A DNA stretch of 61,107 nt from Caldilineaceae bacterium. Lineage in GTDB: Bacteria; Chloroflexota; Anaerolineae; Caldilineales; Caldilineaceae. Within the stretch, counting starts at the first letter, position 1. Each line of letters begins with the position of its first letter. A program made the translations under genes and the position numbers. Location: the NCBI GenBank assembly GCA_018003515.1, contig JAGNDO010000023.1:1-61107 (forward strand), written 5' to 3'. The notes beneath the pieces are model-generated. The model made no database searches and had not been told where the DNA came from. It saw nothing but the letters and a program-made list of their open reading frames with translations. Below are positions 1-8,508 of the stretch, piece after piece.

Positions 1-61
1 GTACGACATGGATAGATCCCACTTCTCCACAACCCTCTAACACATTACTAATAGAATGCTA

Positions 62-90
62 ATGACTCACAATGAAACTTGTGCTAAAGT
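62..90 (+). promoter_or_regulatory. Predicted sigma70-type promoter of the zinc peptidase gene
   Basis: ATGACT at 62-67 (4 of 6 to TTGACA) and TAAAGT at 85-90 are 17 bp apart, with a TG at 82-83 giving an extended -10. The start codon of the zinc peptidase lies 70 bases downstream. Seen in sequence; activity is inferred. Confidence 0.4.
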
Positions 91-160
91 AGGAACGTAC
101 AGGGTAGCGCGGCCAGATCAACGGATGGCCGCCACCGATTCACTCAAATAGGAGCAAACT

Positions 161-871
161 ATGCTAGGTTTTGGCGGATACGGACTCTATATTCTCATCA
201 GCTTGCCCGCCCTGCTTTTGGGCCTGTGGGCGCAGATGCGGGTGAAGAGCGCCTTCAAGAAATATTCCAAGGTGGCCAGCGCCCGGGGCATCACCGGGGC
301 CCAGGCGGCCCGGCGCATTTTGGACGCCAACGGCCTCCACTTGGTGCAGGTAGAGCAGGTCAACGGCTTTCTCAGCGATCATTACGATCCCCGCAGCAAG
401 GTTCTGCGCCTGAGCAAGGATGTGTACAGCAGCCCCAGCTTGGCCTCCGTGGGCGTGGCAGCCCATGAAGCCGGCCATGCCTTGCAGGATCAGAAGCACT
501 ATGCCCCCCTGAAATGGCGTTCGGCCATGGTGCCCACGGTGCAGTTGGGGAGTTGGCTTGGCCCGATTGTCTTTATGGCTGGTTTCTTTCTCATCGGTAG
601 CCTGGGCACCGTAGGGGAGACTATTGCCTGGTTGGGCTTGGCCCTCTTTGCCGCCACGGCCCTGTTTGCCGTGGTCACCCTGCCCGTGGAGTTTGACGCC
701 AGCAAGCGGGCCAAGCTCCTGCTGGTCTCCGAGGGCATTTTGGCCCCCCAGGAGATGGGCGGGGTCAACAAAGTGCTGGATGCCGCCGCCCTCACCTACG
801 TGGCCGCGGCGGTCCAAGCCCTCATGACGTTGATGTACTACGCCTATCTTTTGATGGGGCGGCGGGACTAA
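161..871 (+). CDS. Membrane-bound neutral zinc metallopeptidase (YugP family)
   Basis: This 236-residue protein matches the YugP-type zinc-dependent membrane peptidases. A hydrophobic segment at residues 8-25 anchors the N-terminus. The zinc motif HEAGH is at residues 102-106, preceded by the VGVAA stretch usual for the family, and two or three further membrane segments occupy roughly residues 125-170 and 205-232. The physiological substrate of this family is not known; turnover of membrane proteins is the usual guess. An AGGAGC Shine-Dalgarno at 150-155 sits six bases before the ATG. The small membrane protein gene starts 25 bases downstream and may be cotranscribed. The family call is firm and the role is open. 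Confidence 0.9.
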   Translation: MLGFGGYGLYILISLPALLLGLWAQMRVKSAFKKYSKVASARGITGAQAARRILDANGLHLVQVEQVNGFLSDHYDPRSKVLRLSKDVYSSPSLASVGVAAHEAGHALQDQKHYAPLKWRSAMVPTVQLGSWLGPIVFMAGFFLIGSLGTVGETIAWLGLALFAATALFAVVTLPVEFDASKRAKLLLVSEGILAPQEMGGVNKVLDAAALTYVAAAVQALMTLMYYAYLLMGRRD

Positions 872-896
872 TGTCCGGGAACACGCCCGGAAAGGA

Positions 897-1193
897 ATGA
901 CAACCATGTTTAACGGTTCTTCAGTTTTTATGCGCTTTGGCGGCCCCGGCAGCAGGATGGGTGGTGGGCTGTGGTGGATGTTGATGACGCCGGGCCTGGG
1001 CTTGATCCTCTTTGCCCTGGCTATCCTGATCTGGCCGGAACTGCTGGCCTATATGGTGGCCAGCGCGTTGCTCATGGCCGGGATCTTCATGGTCTCGTGG
1101 GCCTGGGCCTTGCGGCGGGCGGGCAAGCAGATGCGCCGAGATGGTGCATCCATGTACGCGCCCCAAGATGGCACGTGGCGAGTCCAACCCTGA
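897..1193 (+). CDS. Small two-helix membrane protein, unknown function
   Basis: A 98-residue ORF with a glycine-rich N-terminus (residues 15-25) and two hydrophobic segments at about 28-47 and 50-70, followed by a short basic tail. I do not recognise the family. An AAAGGA Shine-Dalgarno precedes the ATG by a few bases. It sits between a membrane zinc peptidase and an HtrA-type protease, so a role in envelope quality control is conceivable, but nothing in the sequence proves it. An internal ATG (GTT-TTT-ATG, residue 12) could be the true start. Confidence 0.6.
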   Translation: MTTMFNGSSVFMRFGGPGSRMGGGLWWMLMTPGLGLILFALAILIWPELLAYMVASALLMAGIFMVSWAWALRRAGKQMRRDGASMYAPQDGTWRVQP

Positions 1194-1226
1194 GACACAG
1201 AAAGCCACGCAAATGATCGATTCATT

Positions 1227-1267
1227 CGGCAAGCCAGGAACGAGCCTTACTCGTTTTTGGCTTGCCG
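1227..1267 (+). terminator. Stem-loop between the small membrane protein and the HtrA-type gene
   Basis: Perfect 10-bp arms CGGCAAGCCA (1227-1236) and TGGCTTGCCG (1258-1267) enclose a second small stem ACGAG/CTCGT. There is no clear T-tract directly after it, so it may act as a weak terminator or as an mRNA processing or stability structure. The HtrA gene starts about 60 bases later. Confidence 0.4.
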
Positions 1268-1329
1268 GTGTTGTATGATAGGGACAAATCGTCTCCTCAC
1301 AACTGTAGTTTTTCCGGAAGGACTAATTT

Positions 1330-2616
1330 ATGCAAAAAAATTCAAGCAATCGGACAGTTTGGATCGCGGCCGGCGGCATCGGGCTGTTGCTCTTCTTCGG
1401 CCTGTGCGTGATCGTATTGGTGGCGGGCAGCCTCTTTTTCTCTGCCAACAGCAGCACAACCAGCCCATCCCAACCGGTGATCGTCGAACGAGCCGCCGAG
1501 CCGGCCCAGCCCGCCGTGCCGGTTGAGCGGGCGACCCCGGTCCCCCCCATCACCCTCTCCGCCCTCAGCGGTGAAGTGGATTACGAGACCGCCCAACTGG
1601 TGAACATCTATCAGCAATGGAACGGTTCCGTGGTCAACGTGCTGGTGCTGGGATCGGTCAGCGACCAGTTACCGAGCGAAGTGTTGCCCGAAAACACGGA
1701 CCCCGATAGCCTCTTCCCCCAGGGCCAGGGGTCCGGCTTTGTGTGGGATGTGGACGGGCATATCGTCACCAACGCCCATGTGGTGGAGGGGGCGACCCAG
1801 GTGCAGGTCACCTTTGGTGATGGCACCGTGGCCATTGCCGAGGTGGTGGGCGAGGATCTGGACAGCGATCTGGCCGTGATCAAGATCAACCCGGCGGGCT
1901 ACAACCTGGTCCCGGTGATTTTGGGGGATCTGGATGAGATGCAGGTGGGGATGCGGGTGGCCGCCATCGGCAACCCCTTTGGGCTGGACGGCACCCTGAC
2001 CAGCGGTATCATCAGCGCCATTGGCCGCAGCATCAGCTCGCTTTCCCAATTCAACATTCCCGAGGCCATTCAGACCGACACGGCCATCAACCCTGGCAAC
2101 TCCGGCGGTCCTCTTTTCAACGAAAAGGGCGAAGTGATCGGCGTCAACGCCCAGATTCGCTCGGAAAGCGGCTCCAACAGCGGCATCGGCTTTGCCATCC
2201 CCGTCACCCTGGTGGGCCGGGTGGTGCCGGCCCTGATCGGCGAGGGCAGTTACGAGCATAGCTACATCGGCATCAGCGGCAGCACCTTCAGCCCAGCCTG
2301 CGCCGCGGATCTGGATCTGCCCCTGACCATACGCGGGGCCTATGTCAACGGTGTGCAGAGCGGCACCCCGGCGGCCCGGGCTGGCTTGCGAGGCGGCACC
2401 ACCCCCTCCAACACCACCCTGCTCTCCATCTGCCCCGCCCAGGCCGGCGGAGACCTGATCACCGCCATCGACGACAGCCCCGTCACCCGCTTTGACGACC
2501 TGCTCATCTACCTGGAACGCTACACCCACCCCGGCGACACCGTGGTCCTCACCGTCCTGCGTGACGGCGACACCATTGAACTGGACGTGACATTGGTGGC
2601 CCGCCCCAGCAACTAA
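1330..2616 (+). CDS. HtrA/DegP-like trypsin-type serine protease with PDZ domain
   Basis: This 428-residue envelope protease is anchored by one membrane helix at residues 11-38. A Thr/Pro/Ala-rich linker (about 40-75) leads to a trypsin-like domain. The catalytic triad reads as His150 (TNAHVVEG), Asp180 (DLDSDLAVI) and Ser258 (PGNSGGPL). A PDZ domain follows at about 310-425, in which GTPAARAGLRGG is the usual carboxylate-binding-loop neighbourhood. Length and order match bacterial HtrA proteins with a single PDZ. They degrade or refold damaged proteins outside the cytoplasm. It is preceded by a stem-loop and followed by a strong terminator, so it is probably monocistronic. The ATG follows a GGAAGGA Shine-Dalgarno. 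Family call firm; whether it is DegP-, DegQ- or DegS-like is not resolved. Confidence 0.95.
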   Translation: MQKNSSNRTVWIAAGGIGLLLFFGLCVIVLVAGSLFFSANSSTTSPSQPVIVERAAEPAQPAVPVERATPVPPITLSALSGEVDYETAQLVNIYQQWNGSVVNVLVLGSVSDQLPSEVLPENTDPDSLFPQGQGSGFVWDVDGHIVTNAHVVEGATQVQVTFGDGTVAIAEVVGEDLDSDLAVIKINPAGYNLVPVILGDLDEMQVGMRVAAIGNPFGLDGTLTSGIISAIGRSISSLSQFNIPEAIQTDTAINPGNSGGPLFNEKGEVIGVNAQIRSESGSNSGIGFAIPVTLVGRVVPALIGEGSYEHSYIGISGSTFSPACAADLDLPLTIRGAYVNGVQSGTPAARAGLRGGTTPSNTTLLSICPAQAGGDLITAIDDSPVTRFDDLLIYLERYTHPGDTVVLTVLRDGDTIELDVTLVARPSN

Positions 2617-2630
2617 TCGAACGTAACACG

Positions 2631-2676
2631 CAACAAAAAAGGACCGTCTCCGATGAGAGACGGTCCTTTTTTGTTG
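2631..2676 (+). terminator. Strong bidirectional intrinsic terminator
   Basis: Twenty-base arms, A-rich outside and GGACCGTCTC inside, pair perfectly around the 6-base loop CGATGA. The right arm ends in TTTTTT, and the left arm gives a T-run on the other strand. It lies between the converging HtrA and zinc-ribbon genes and can serve both. Confidence 0.9.
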
Positions 2677-2728
2677 CGCTTTATGGGGCAAGAATCGCTT
2701 CACGCTCGCAATTCGCCCCTCGCCTTAC

Positions 2729-3142
2729 TCAATCAAACTCGATCACATGCTCTTCCTGACCTTGTTTCCAGTTGCCCCGTCCGTCGCCCACGGCCCAGGT
2801 GGAGCGGATGCGCACCGTGCGTTTGGGGGATTGATCCGCGGCGACGGGATCGCTTTTGGTCTGGGGGGCGGGGGGCTGAGCGCGCTGGGTGACGGTTTGG
2901 ATGGCGGCTTTGGCCGCGTCCTGGGCCATGCGGCTTTGCAGCAGTTTCCACCCGGCGCGCAGGGCAAACCCAGCCACGCTGACGGCCACGGGGAGCATAG
3001 CCTTGCCCACAGCCACGGGCAAATTCTGGCGCTGGATGGGCATTTGACCGGAAAGGGTATCCTGGCCGCACGCCGGGCAATGCTGGGCGTTGATCGGCGT
3101 GTTTCCGCCACAGTTGGGGCAGATGCGGTAAACTTCGCTCAT
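2729..3142 (-). CDS. Zinc-ribbon protein with membrane-like segment
   Basis: A 137-residue protein beginning with a double CxxC zinc ribbon (CPNCGGN at residues 8-14 and CPACGQD at 22-28). A moderately hydrophobic stretch follows (about 43-65, AVGKAMLPVAVSVAGFALRA), which could be a membrane helix. The rest is charged and low in complexity, with an acidic end (EEHVIEFD). Zinc-ribbon plus single-helix proteins of this kind are common and mostly of unknown role. It converges with the HtrA gene over a shared terminator. Start ATG 3142 puts the ribbon at the extreme N-terminus, as expected. Confidence 0.75.
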   Translation of the reverse strand: MSEVYRICPNCGGNTPINAQHCPACGQDTLSGQMPIQRQNLPVAVGKAMLPVAVSVAGFALRAGWKLLQSRMAQDAAKAAIQTVTQRAQPPAPQTKSDPVAADQSPKRTVRIRSTWAVGDGRGNWKQGQEEHVIEFD

Positions 3143-3246
3143 GGTACGCTCCCTTTTCCCATTCCCATTCCAATTTCAACGATTCGGTGTGATACGCGGG
3201 CAAGATGGGATCAGTCTATCATTAGCAATGGATCGTCGTCAACCTG

Positions 3247-3356
3247 AAAAATAGAACACGGATTGAACGGATTTGACGGATCAAAACGGATTTTCCTCAA
3301 TCTTCGAAAAATCCGTTTTGATCCGTTCGATCCGTCAGATCCGTGTTCTATTTTTT
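3247..3356. repeat. Long palindromic repeat, family A (ACGGATTTG units), copy 1
   Basis: A left arm of about 48 bases (3247-3294) and a right arm (3307-3356) are near-perfect inverted copies around a 12-base loop. Each arm is built from degenerate tandem units of the type ACGGATTTG. Copies with the same outer end (AAATAGAACACGGATT or AAATAGGCCACGGATT) occur at 9931-10041 and 30284-30500. It lies directly after the stop codon of the oxidoreductase on the minus strand and could terminate it. Confidence 0.9.
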
Positions 3357-3358
3357 GA

Positions 3359-4405
3359 TCACAGCCTAACCGGCACGACTTGGCCTGTGCGGGCGCTGTG
3401 GAGGAGGGCGTCGATCACGGCCATGTTGCCCCGGCTTTCCTGCATGGGATAGGCCAGGGGGGTGCCGTGGAGGGCGGCGTCGGCGAAGGCTTCGACCATG
3501 AGTTGGTATTGGTCGCTGCCGTCATAGCGTTCTTCGGTCACGGTTTTGCCGTTCTTGACCACCTGCAAACGCAGGTTGTCGAAACGCCCGGCGTTGAAGG
3601 CGTCATCCACCCGGAGGGTGCCGCTGGACCCGGCGAATTCGTAGAACTGGCGGCCATCCGTGCGCAGGGAGCTGTCAAAGTGGGCGGTGATGGGGCCGGC
3701 CACGGCGTCGGGGAACTCGAAACGCAGGATGGCACTCAGGCTTTCTTCCACGCCCGTCTCTGCACCAAATTTGGCAAACGCGGCTACGGCCACCGGTTCC
3801 CCGGCGCCGAGAGTCGCCAAGGCCGTGCGGATGATGTTGACACAATAGCAGCCCACATCCATCAAACTGCCACCGGCCAAATCAGCGATTAGGCGGATGT
3901 TGCTGTTGTCCGACAGGGGGAAGGTGAAGGCGCTGCGGATGGTCTGCAAGCTGCCGATGTCGCCGCGCACGAGCCGGGCCAGGGCGTCTTGGGTGCGAGG
4001 GTGGAAGCGGTACATGAAGGCTTCCATGAGCAGTCGCCCCGTGGATTCGGAGACGCCGATCATCTCGTCCACCTCGGCCAGGTTGCTGCCCAGGGGCTTC
4101 TCGCACAGCACATGCTTGCCCGCCTGCATGGCCCGGATGGACCATTCCTTATGCATGCTGTTGGGCAGGGGGTTGTAGATGGCGTCGATTTCGGGATCGG
4201 CCAAAAGTGCTTCGTAGTTGGCGTAGACTTGGATGGGCGCGCCGCCTTGGGCCTGATCCACGGGGGCGGTGAAGGCTTGGGCCCGCTCTGCATTGCGGCT
4301 GGCGATGGCCACCAGCCGTCCGTTGTTGCTCTTGAGGATGGCCGGGATCACGGCCTTTTGACCGATGTTGGCGGTGGAAAGCACGCCCCAACGCAATGAG
4401 TTCAT
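3359..4405 (-). CDS. Gfo/Idh/MocA-family NAD(P)-dependent oxidoreductase
   Basis: A 348-residue two-domain dehydrogenase. The Rossmann start GVLSTANIGQKAVIPAI (residues 8-24) has the degenerate glycine motif of this family, and the EKP motif that carries the nicotinamide-side lysine is at 102-104. The C-terminal half is the usual alpha/beta substrate domain, with GGSLMDVGCYCVN near 178-190. Family members oxidise or reduce sugars, inositols and related polyols; the substrate cannot be read here. It is the third gene of a likely operon (PHA-type regulator, patatin, oxidoreductase), starting 29 bases after the patatin stop. The gene ends at a family A palindrome. Confidence 0.9.
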   Translation of the reverse strand: MNSLRWGVLSTANIGQKAVIPAILKSNNGRLVAIASRNAERAQAFTAPVDQAQGGAPIQVYANYEALLADPEIDAIYNPLPNSMHKEWSIRAMQAGKHVLCEKPLGSNLAEVDEMIGVSESTGRLLMEAFMYRFHPRTQDALARLVRGDIGSLQTIRSAFTFPLSDNSNIRLIADLAGGSLMDVGCYCVNIIRTALATLGAGEPVAVAAFAKFGAETGVEESLSAILRFEFPDAVAGPITAHFDSSLRTDGRQFYEFAGSSGTLRVDDAFNAGRFDNLRLQVVKNGKTVTEERYDGSDQYQLMVEAFADAALHGTPLAYPMQESRGNMAVIDALLHSARTGQVVPVRL

Positions 4406-4434
4406 GTGGAGTTGTCCTTGGGTGGTTTGGGAAA

Positions 4435-5733
4435 TCAGGCAGAAATGGCCAAATCGAGATGGGTCAGGCTGCGTTCCAATTCGGACATGGCGTCGGCGAG
4501 GGGGATCAGATCGGCCAGGGTGCCGTTGGTTGGCCCATCTTCCATGATGTGACGGAGGACGGCCGGATCGTGGTTGCTGCGGCGCATGATGTCCAACTCG
4601 TCCAGGGCCTTGCGCCGGCTAAGTTGGATGCCGTGCCGGGCCAGGACGGTTTTGAAATAGGGATAGTTTTCGTTCAGCCCCAGGGTGACCCGCTTGAAGG
4701 CGTGTTCGGCAATGGTCAGCCGGGCGCTGTAGCTCATCAGCCCTTGAAAGAACATCTCATAGTCGTCTGGGGAAGGCTCGATCAGGATGATGTCCACATC
4801 GGGATATTTGGCTCGCAGGTTTTTGATATGATATTTCAGCCCGCTGTGAAAGAGGATGCGCAACACCTGGCTGATCACCGCCTGGGCACCCTTTTCGCTC
4901 AGGTGTTCCATCTGCTCCATTTGGGTGGCGTCGATGGGGGCCAGGGGGTTGATGCAGACCACCAGTTTGGCCCCGGCCTCAATGGCCAGATCCAGGCTGG
5001 CCGTGCCCCGGAAGACGCCGTCGATATACTCTTTGCCATAGATGGTCATGGGTTTGTAGAGGATGGGGATGGCGCTGCTGGCCGCCACGGCCTTGCTGAT
5101 GGGTACAATCCCCTTGCCCCCCTTGCCAAAGACCGCCCGATCCCCCGTATCCAATTCCGTGGCCACGATGTAGAGGGTCTTCTCCAACTGGTCAAAGCGG
5201 TTGACGCAGTCCGGGCGATCCAGGATGGTCTCGACATAGCGCTCCAATGCGGAGCCGTCGTAGAGGCCGTTGGGCAGCACATCGGCCAACTCCCAAAGGA
5301 TGTCGGCCAGGGTGAATTCCCGAAAATTGTGCAGATAGGTGTTGCCCGTGCGCAGGAGGGTAAAGGGGAGTTTGCGCAGCCGGGAGAGGGTTTCGGAGAA
5401 GTTGCGCTGAAAGATGTCATCCACCCGAATGGCCCGCAGTTCCGGGTGATTGATGTTGAGGCTCTGCATCATCTCTTGGGTGGTGAGGCCGTTGGCCAGC
5501 ATAGAGGTGACCAACGCCCCGGCGCTGGTGCCCACAAAGATGTCAAAATCGTTGACCGTGCGGTCCACCAACATATCGTTCATAGCCCGCAGGGCACCGA
5601 TCTCGTAGACCGCCCCGGCGATGCCGCCGCCGGCCAAGACCAAAGCTGTTTTATAGCGAAGGGGGCGCTTGATGGCCGGTGTGGGCATCCGATAAGGGTT
5701 GCTCTCTCCGACCCCGTTGTCGTTTATGGGCAT
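4435..5733 (-). CDS. Patatin-like phospholipase family protein
   Basis: A 432-residue protein with the patatin Ser-Asp dyad. The oxyanion loop is LVLAGGGIAGAVYEIGAL (residues 31-48), the nucleophile elbow is GTSAG (68-72, Ser70), and the aspartate is in the IDG motif (Asp238). The family normally has DGG at that point; here it reads DGV. The C-terminal 150 residues are helical and charged and not typical of plant patatins. Bacterial relatives hydrolyse acyl esters of lipids. It follows the PHA-type regulator after 10 bases, so a role in storage-granule or membrane-lipid metabolism is plausible but inferred. No signal peptide is seen, so it is probably cytoplasmic. Confidence 0.88.
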   Translation of the reverse strand: MPINDNGVGESNPYRMPTPAIKRPLRYKTALVLAGGGIAGAVYEIGALRAMNDMLVDRTVNDFDIFVGTSAGALVTSMLANGLTTQEMMQSLNINHPELRAIRVDDIFQRNFSETLSRLRKLPFTLLRTGNTYLHNFREFTLADILWELADVLPNGLYDGSALERYVETILDRPDCVNRFDQLEKTLYIVATELDTGDRAVFGKGGKGIVPISKAVAASSAIPILYKPMTIYGKEYIDGVFRGTASLDLAIEAGAKLVVCINPLAPIDATQMEQMEHLSEKGAQAVISQVLRILFHSGLKYHIKNLRAKYPDVDIILIEPSPDDYEMFFQGLMSYSARLTIAEHAFKRVTLGLNENYPYFKTVLARHGIQLSRRKALDELDIMRRSNHDPAVLRHIMEDGPTNGTLADLIPLADAMSELERSLTHLDLAISA

Positions 5734-5743
5734 ATATCCAGGA

Positions 5744-6424
5744 TCATCTCTTGGTTGATTTGCTGATTTTGCCAGATTCTTTGGGAGTGGGAAGCTGATC
5801 CGGCTCTTCCAACACCGTTTCCAGCTTGTCTGTCAATTCGCTCAGTTGTTCTTGCAGGGCCTGAAGTTCGTTGTAGGTAGGAATGTTGAGCCGGTGCAAC
5901 ACGCCGACCAGCCGTTCGTCCAGAAGTGCAATCAGCCCCAGATCATCCGTGACCAAGGGGCCGGACTCGTCAAATTCCGTGCGCAATTCTGCGGCCTCAT
6001 CCTCGGTCAGCCGGCCGTTGGCGACTAATTTTTGCAGCCGGGTGGTCAGATCCGCGGTCTGCCCAGGGGGGGCGCTGCCCAATTCCGCGGAATCTTCGGC
6101 TTCTGAATAGGTCAGCAGATCCGTCTGCACCCCGGATTGCAGGGTACGACGCAGATAGTCCAGGGTGTCGCCACCCGTGCGGATCAAGCTGGTGAGGATG
6201 GAGCGGGGCAGAAAGCCACTCTTCTTCTTTTCCTGCTCAAAGATGATCTGGCTCAAGGTCAGGTTGGTCAGATCGTCGCCGGATTCATGGTCCACCACCT
6301 GCACGTCCTGGCCTTCCCGCACGATCAGGGCGATCTCTTCCAGGGTGACGTACTTTTTGGCGTCCATGTCATACAGTTTGCGGTTGGGATAGCGTTTGAT
6401 CAGAGGCATGGGTACAAAACTCAC
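5744..6424 (-). CDS. phaR: Polyhydroxyalkanoate-synthesis-repressor-type (PhaR-like) DNA-binding protein
   Basis: The first 80 or so residues match the PHB/PHA accumulation regulator DNA-binding domain. IKRYPNRKLYD, YVTLEEI, VQVVDHESGDDLT and LSQIIFEQE follow in the family order. Such proteins bind DNA and PHA granules and repress granule-protein genes. The remaining residues 110-226 are acidic and helical with a coiled-coil-like stretch near 185-210, different from proteobacterial PhaR. It heads a three-gene minus-strand operon with a good promoter at 6521-6549. Start 6424 is taken, and the ATG six codons in (6409) is also possible. No PHA synthase is visible in the window, so the target is unknown. 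Confidence 0.82.
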   Translation of the reverse strand: MSFVPMPLIKRYPNRKLYDMDAKKYVTLEEIALIVREGQDVQVVDHESGDDLTNLTLSQIIFEQEKKKSGFLPRSILTSLIRTGGDTLDYLRRTLQSGVQTDLLTYSEAEDSAELGSAPPGQTADLTTRLQKLVANGRLTEDEAAELRTEFDESGPLVTDDLGLIALLDERLVGVLHRLNIPTYNELQALQEQLSELTDKLETVLEEPDQLPTPKESGKISKSTKR

Positions 6425-6520
6425 AAGATCCGGGTTGGGGATCGAATCACTGGCGGGTTGACCAGACAGATCAGGGGCGGGAGCAAAAGACGAGAAACGG
6501 GGGAACTTGATCTGTCGGGC

Positions 6521-6549
6521 ATGTTATCATAGGCAACGCAGTGCGTCAA
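6521..6549 (-). promoter_or_regulatory. Predicted promoter of the phaR-like operon
   Basis: Read on the minus strand: TTGACG (6544-6549, 5 of 6) and TAACAT (6521-6526, 4 of 6) with a 17-bp spacer. The start codon of the regulator is about 97 bases downstream. Confidence 0.5.
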
Positions 6550-6603
6550 TAAAAGGTGCGAATTCCAGGGTTTTTCAAAATCGCTGCCGCTCCTGGATTG
6601 ACC

Positions 6604-6632
6604 CTGACAAGAGACCATCTTTGTGCTACAAT
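6604..6632 (+). promoter_or_regulatory. Predicted promoter of the LysM/lamin-tail gene
   Basis: CTGACA at 6604-6609 (5 of 6) and TACAAT at 6627-6632 (5 of 6) are 17 bp apart, with a TG at 6624-6625 (extended -10). It diverges from the phaR-like promoter about 55 bp away. Transcription would start near 6639, about 49 bases before ATG 6688. Confidence 0.6.
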
Positions 6633-6687
6633 CGGTGAACAATATGACTGCCGCCCTGTTTTTATGCCAACACCGACCCTTTTTCCC

Positions 6688-7494
6688 ATGAACCGACGCC
6701 AACTGGTCTTTTTGATCCTTATCAACGCCCTGATCAGCACGGTCATCGCTTTGGCCGTGGCCTTTGCCGTGGATGCCCGCCGCCCGGACGCCGAGGAGTT
6801 GGCCGCCTTGTATGCCCAACCCGGCGCGGCGGCCCCCGCGGCCGTGATTTTGGCCACCTCCACCCCCAACCCAGGATTGGTCCCCACTTTCACCCCTGTG
6901 CCCTTGGCCACCTCGGTGCCAGCCGCGGCCGCTTCCGATACATCAGGCGGGGCAGATGGGCAGATCTACGTGGTGGAAGCCGGGGACAGCTTGGGGGGCA
7001 TCTCCGTCCGCTTTGGGGTGACCCTGGACGCGTTGATGGCGGCCAACCAGTTGACCAACCCGGACTTCGTCTTTGTGGGCCAGCGGTTGACCATCCCCAC
7101 CGGAACGGCGGCGGCGATTCAGCCCAGCGAATCCACCCCCGCTCTTTCGGCTCCCGTCCCAGCCAGCCCCGATGGGGTGATCGTGGGGTCGGTCAGCGGC
7201 GGCGGGGATCTGGCCGCCGAGCAGCTTTTGATCGTCAATGACAGCGACAACGCCTTCAACTTGCAGGGCTGGACCTTGCAGATCAGCGGTGGCAGCGGCA
7301 GCGGGACGCCGGTCTACACCTTTGGCAGCGTGCCCCTCTTCCCCGGCGGCAGTGTCCGTCTGCACAGCATCAGCGGCGTGGACACCAGCGTAGATCTCTA
7401 CTGGGGCCAACCCGCCGCCCGCCTCACCCCCGGCGCAGCGCTTACTTTGATCAACAGCCAAGGTCTCACCGTTCACACCTTCGCCGTCCCCTGA
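6688..7494 (+). CDS. Membrane-anchored LysM and lamin-tail-domain protein
   Basis: A 268-residue surface protein. The ATG at 6688 is chosen because the protein then begins MNRRQLVFLILINALIST, a short basic start followed by one membrane helix or uncleaved signal anchor (residues 6-28). A Pro/Thr/Ala-rich linker leads to one LysM domain at about 92-138 (VVEAGDSLGGISVRFGVT, VGQRLTIP), which binds peptidoglycan-type glycans. A beta-rich C-terminal domain from about 165 (NDSDNAFNLQGWTLQIS) looks like a lamin-tail domain. A wall-binding, extracellular role is likely. Longer in-frame starts at 6556 and 6664 exist, but 6556 lies upstream of the predicted promoter. Confidence 0.8.
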   Translation: MNRRQLVFLILINALISTVIALAVAFAVDARRPDAEELAALYAQPGAAAPAAVILATSTPNPGLVPTFTPVPLATSVPAAAASDTSGGADGQIYVVEAGDSLGGISVRFGVTLDALMAANQLTNPDFVFVGQRLTIPTGTAAAIQPSESTPALSAPVPASPDGVIVGSVSGGGDLAAEQLLIVNDSDNAFNLQGWTLQISGGSGSGTPVYTFGSVPLFPGGSVRLHSISGVDTSVDLYWGQPAARLTPGAALTLINSQGLTVHTFAVP

Positions 7495-7540
7495 GCGGGA
7501 GACAATCTCCCAATCTCTTAATCTCTCATATCCCCCAACC

Positions 7541-7572
7541 AATCAACCAATCAATCAATCAACTTATCAACC
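7541..7572. repeat. AATC tetranucleotide microsatellite upstream of the ATP-grasp pair
   Basis: Degenerate (AATC)n and AACC units run from 7541 to 7572, directly before the Shine-Dalgarno region of the first ATP-grasp gene. It is preceded by CCAATCTC-type phrases from 7504. A purer AATC run lies at 35121-35144. Confidence 0.75.
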
Positions 7573-7590
7573 ACCATCAGAGGCACACCC

Positions 7591-8508
7591 ATGAAAAAAG
7601 TCGGAATCTTAGTCGGAAAAGAACGCAGTTTCCCCCAAGGATTGATCCACCGGGTGGCCGAGCGGGACGCGGGCGTGATGGTGGAATGGGTCAAGCTGGG
7701 CGGCACGGCCTTGGATGACGTGTGCGAGTATTCGGTGATCGTGGACCGCATCAGCCACGAAGTGCCCTACTATGCGGATTACCTCAAGCACGCCTACAGT
7801 CAAGGGGTGCATGTGATCAACAACCCCTTCCGCCGGGCCGCCGAGGACAAGTTCAACGCCAATTACATGGCGCAACAACTGGGTGTGGCCGTGCCCAAGA
7901 CCGTGGTTTTGCCCAACAAAGAGTACATTTTGGACATCGTGGCCGAAAGCCTCTCCAACCTGAAGTTCCCCGTGGATTGGCAGGGGATCGCCGACTATGT
8001 GGGCATGCCCGCGGTACTCAAGCCCGCATCCGGCGGCGGCTGGAAGTCGGTGAGCATTGTCCACAACGTAGACGAGCTGATCACGGCGTACAACCGCAGC
8101 GGCCAATTGACCATGATTGTGCAGGAATTCATCGAATGGCAGCACTATCTGCGCTGTCTGTGTGTGGGCCAAGAGAAGGTGATGCCCATCGCCTGGAACC
8201 CCAACGTGCCCCATCACCAGCGCTATTCGCAAAATCCCGGTCTGCTTTCGCCGGAGTTGGGCCAGTTGGTGATCGATCAGGCCTTGGCCCTCTCCCGTGG
8301 CCTGGGCTATGACATGAACACCGTGGAGTTTGCCATCTCCGACGGCGTGCCGGTTGCCATCGACTTTACCAACGCTGCGCCGGACTTTGATGTGGCCAGC
8401 CTGGGCGAGTGGCACTTCAACTGGGTGCTGGATGCCATGGCCGACTATGTGATCCAACAGGCCCACGCCGCCCCCTTCCCCCGAGGCAAGGGTTATGGCG
8501 AAGGCTAG
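7591..8508 (+). CDS. ATP-grasp-fold protein, unknown substrate
   Basis: A 305-residue protein with an ATP-grasp layout: an N-terminal pre-grasp domain (KKVGILVG at 2-9), and a nucleotide-binding segment with VLKPASGGGWKSV near residues 146-158, where the lysine and glycine-rich loop contact ATP. The metal-binding end reads VEFAISDGVPVAIDFTN, where most family members have a Glu-x-Asn signature. The D-F-T-N variant is unusual. Such enzymes join a carboxylate to an amine or thiol through an acyl phosphate. Its 3' end overlaps the next gene by 14 bases, so the two ATP-grasp proteins are probably made together and may form one system. The substrate is not predictable. Confidence 0.8.
   Translation: MKKVGILVGKERSFPQGLIHRVAERDAGVMVEWVKLGGTALDDVCEYSVIVDRISHEVPYYADYLKHAYSQGVHVINNPFRRAAEDKFNANYMAQQLGVAVPKTVVLPNKEYILDIVAESLSNLKFPVDWQGIADYVGMPAVLKPASGGGWKSVSIVHNVDELITAYNRSGQLTMIVQEFIEWQHYLRCLCVGQEKVMPIAWNPNVPHHQRYSQNPGLLSPELGQLVIDQALALSRGLGYDMNTVEFAISDGVPVAIDFTNAAPDFDVASLGEWHFNWVLDAMADYVIQQAHAAPFPRGKGYGEG

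Noticed and set aside
1669-2703. 344-residue open frame antisense to the HtrA-type gene
   Set aside because: It is His/Gln/Val-rich with no recognisable motif and lies wholly over a well-supported protease gene; typical of GC-rich DNA.
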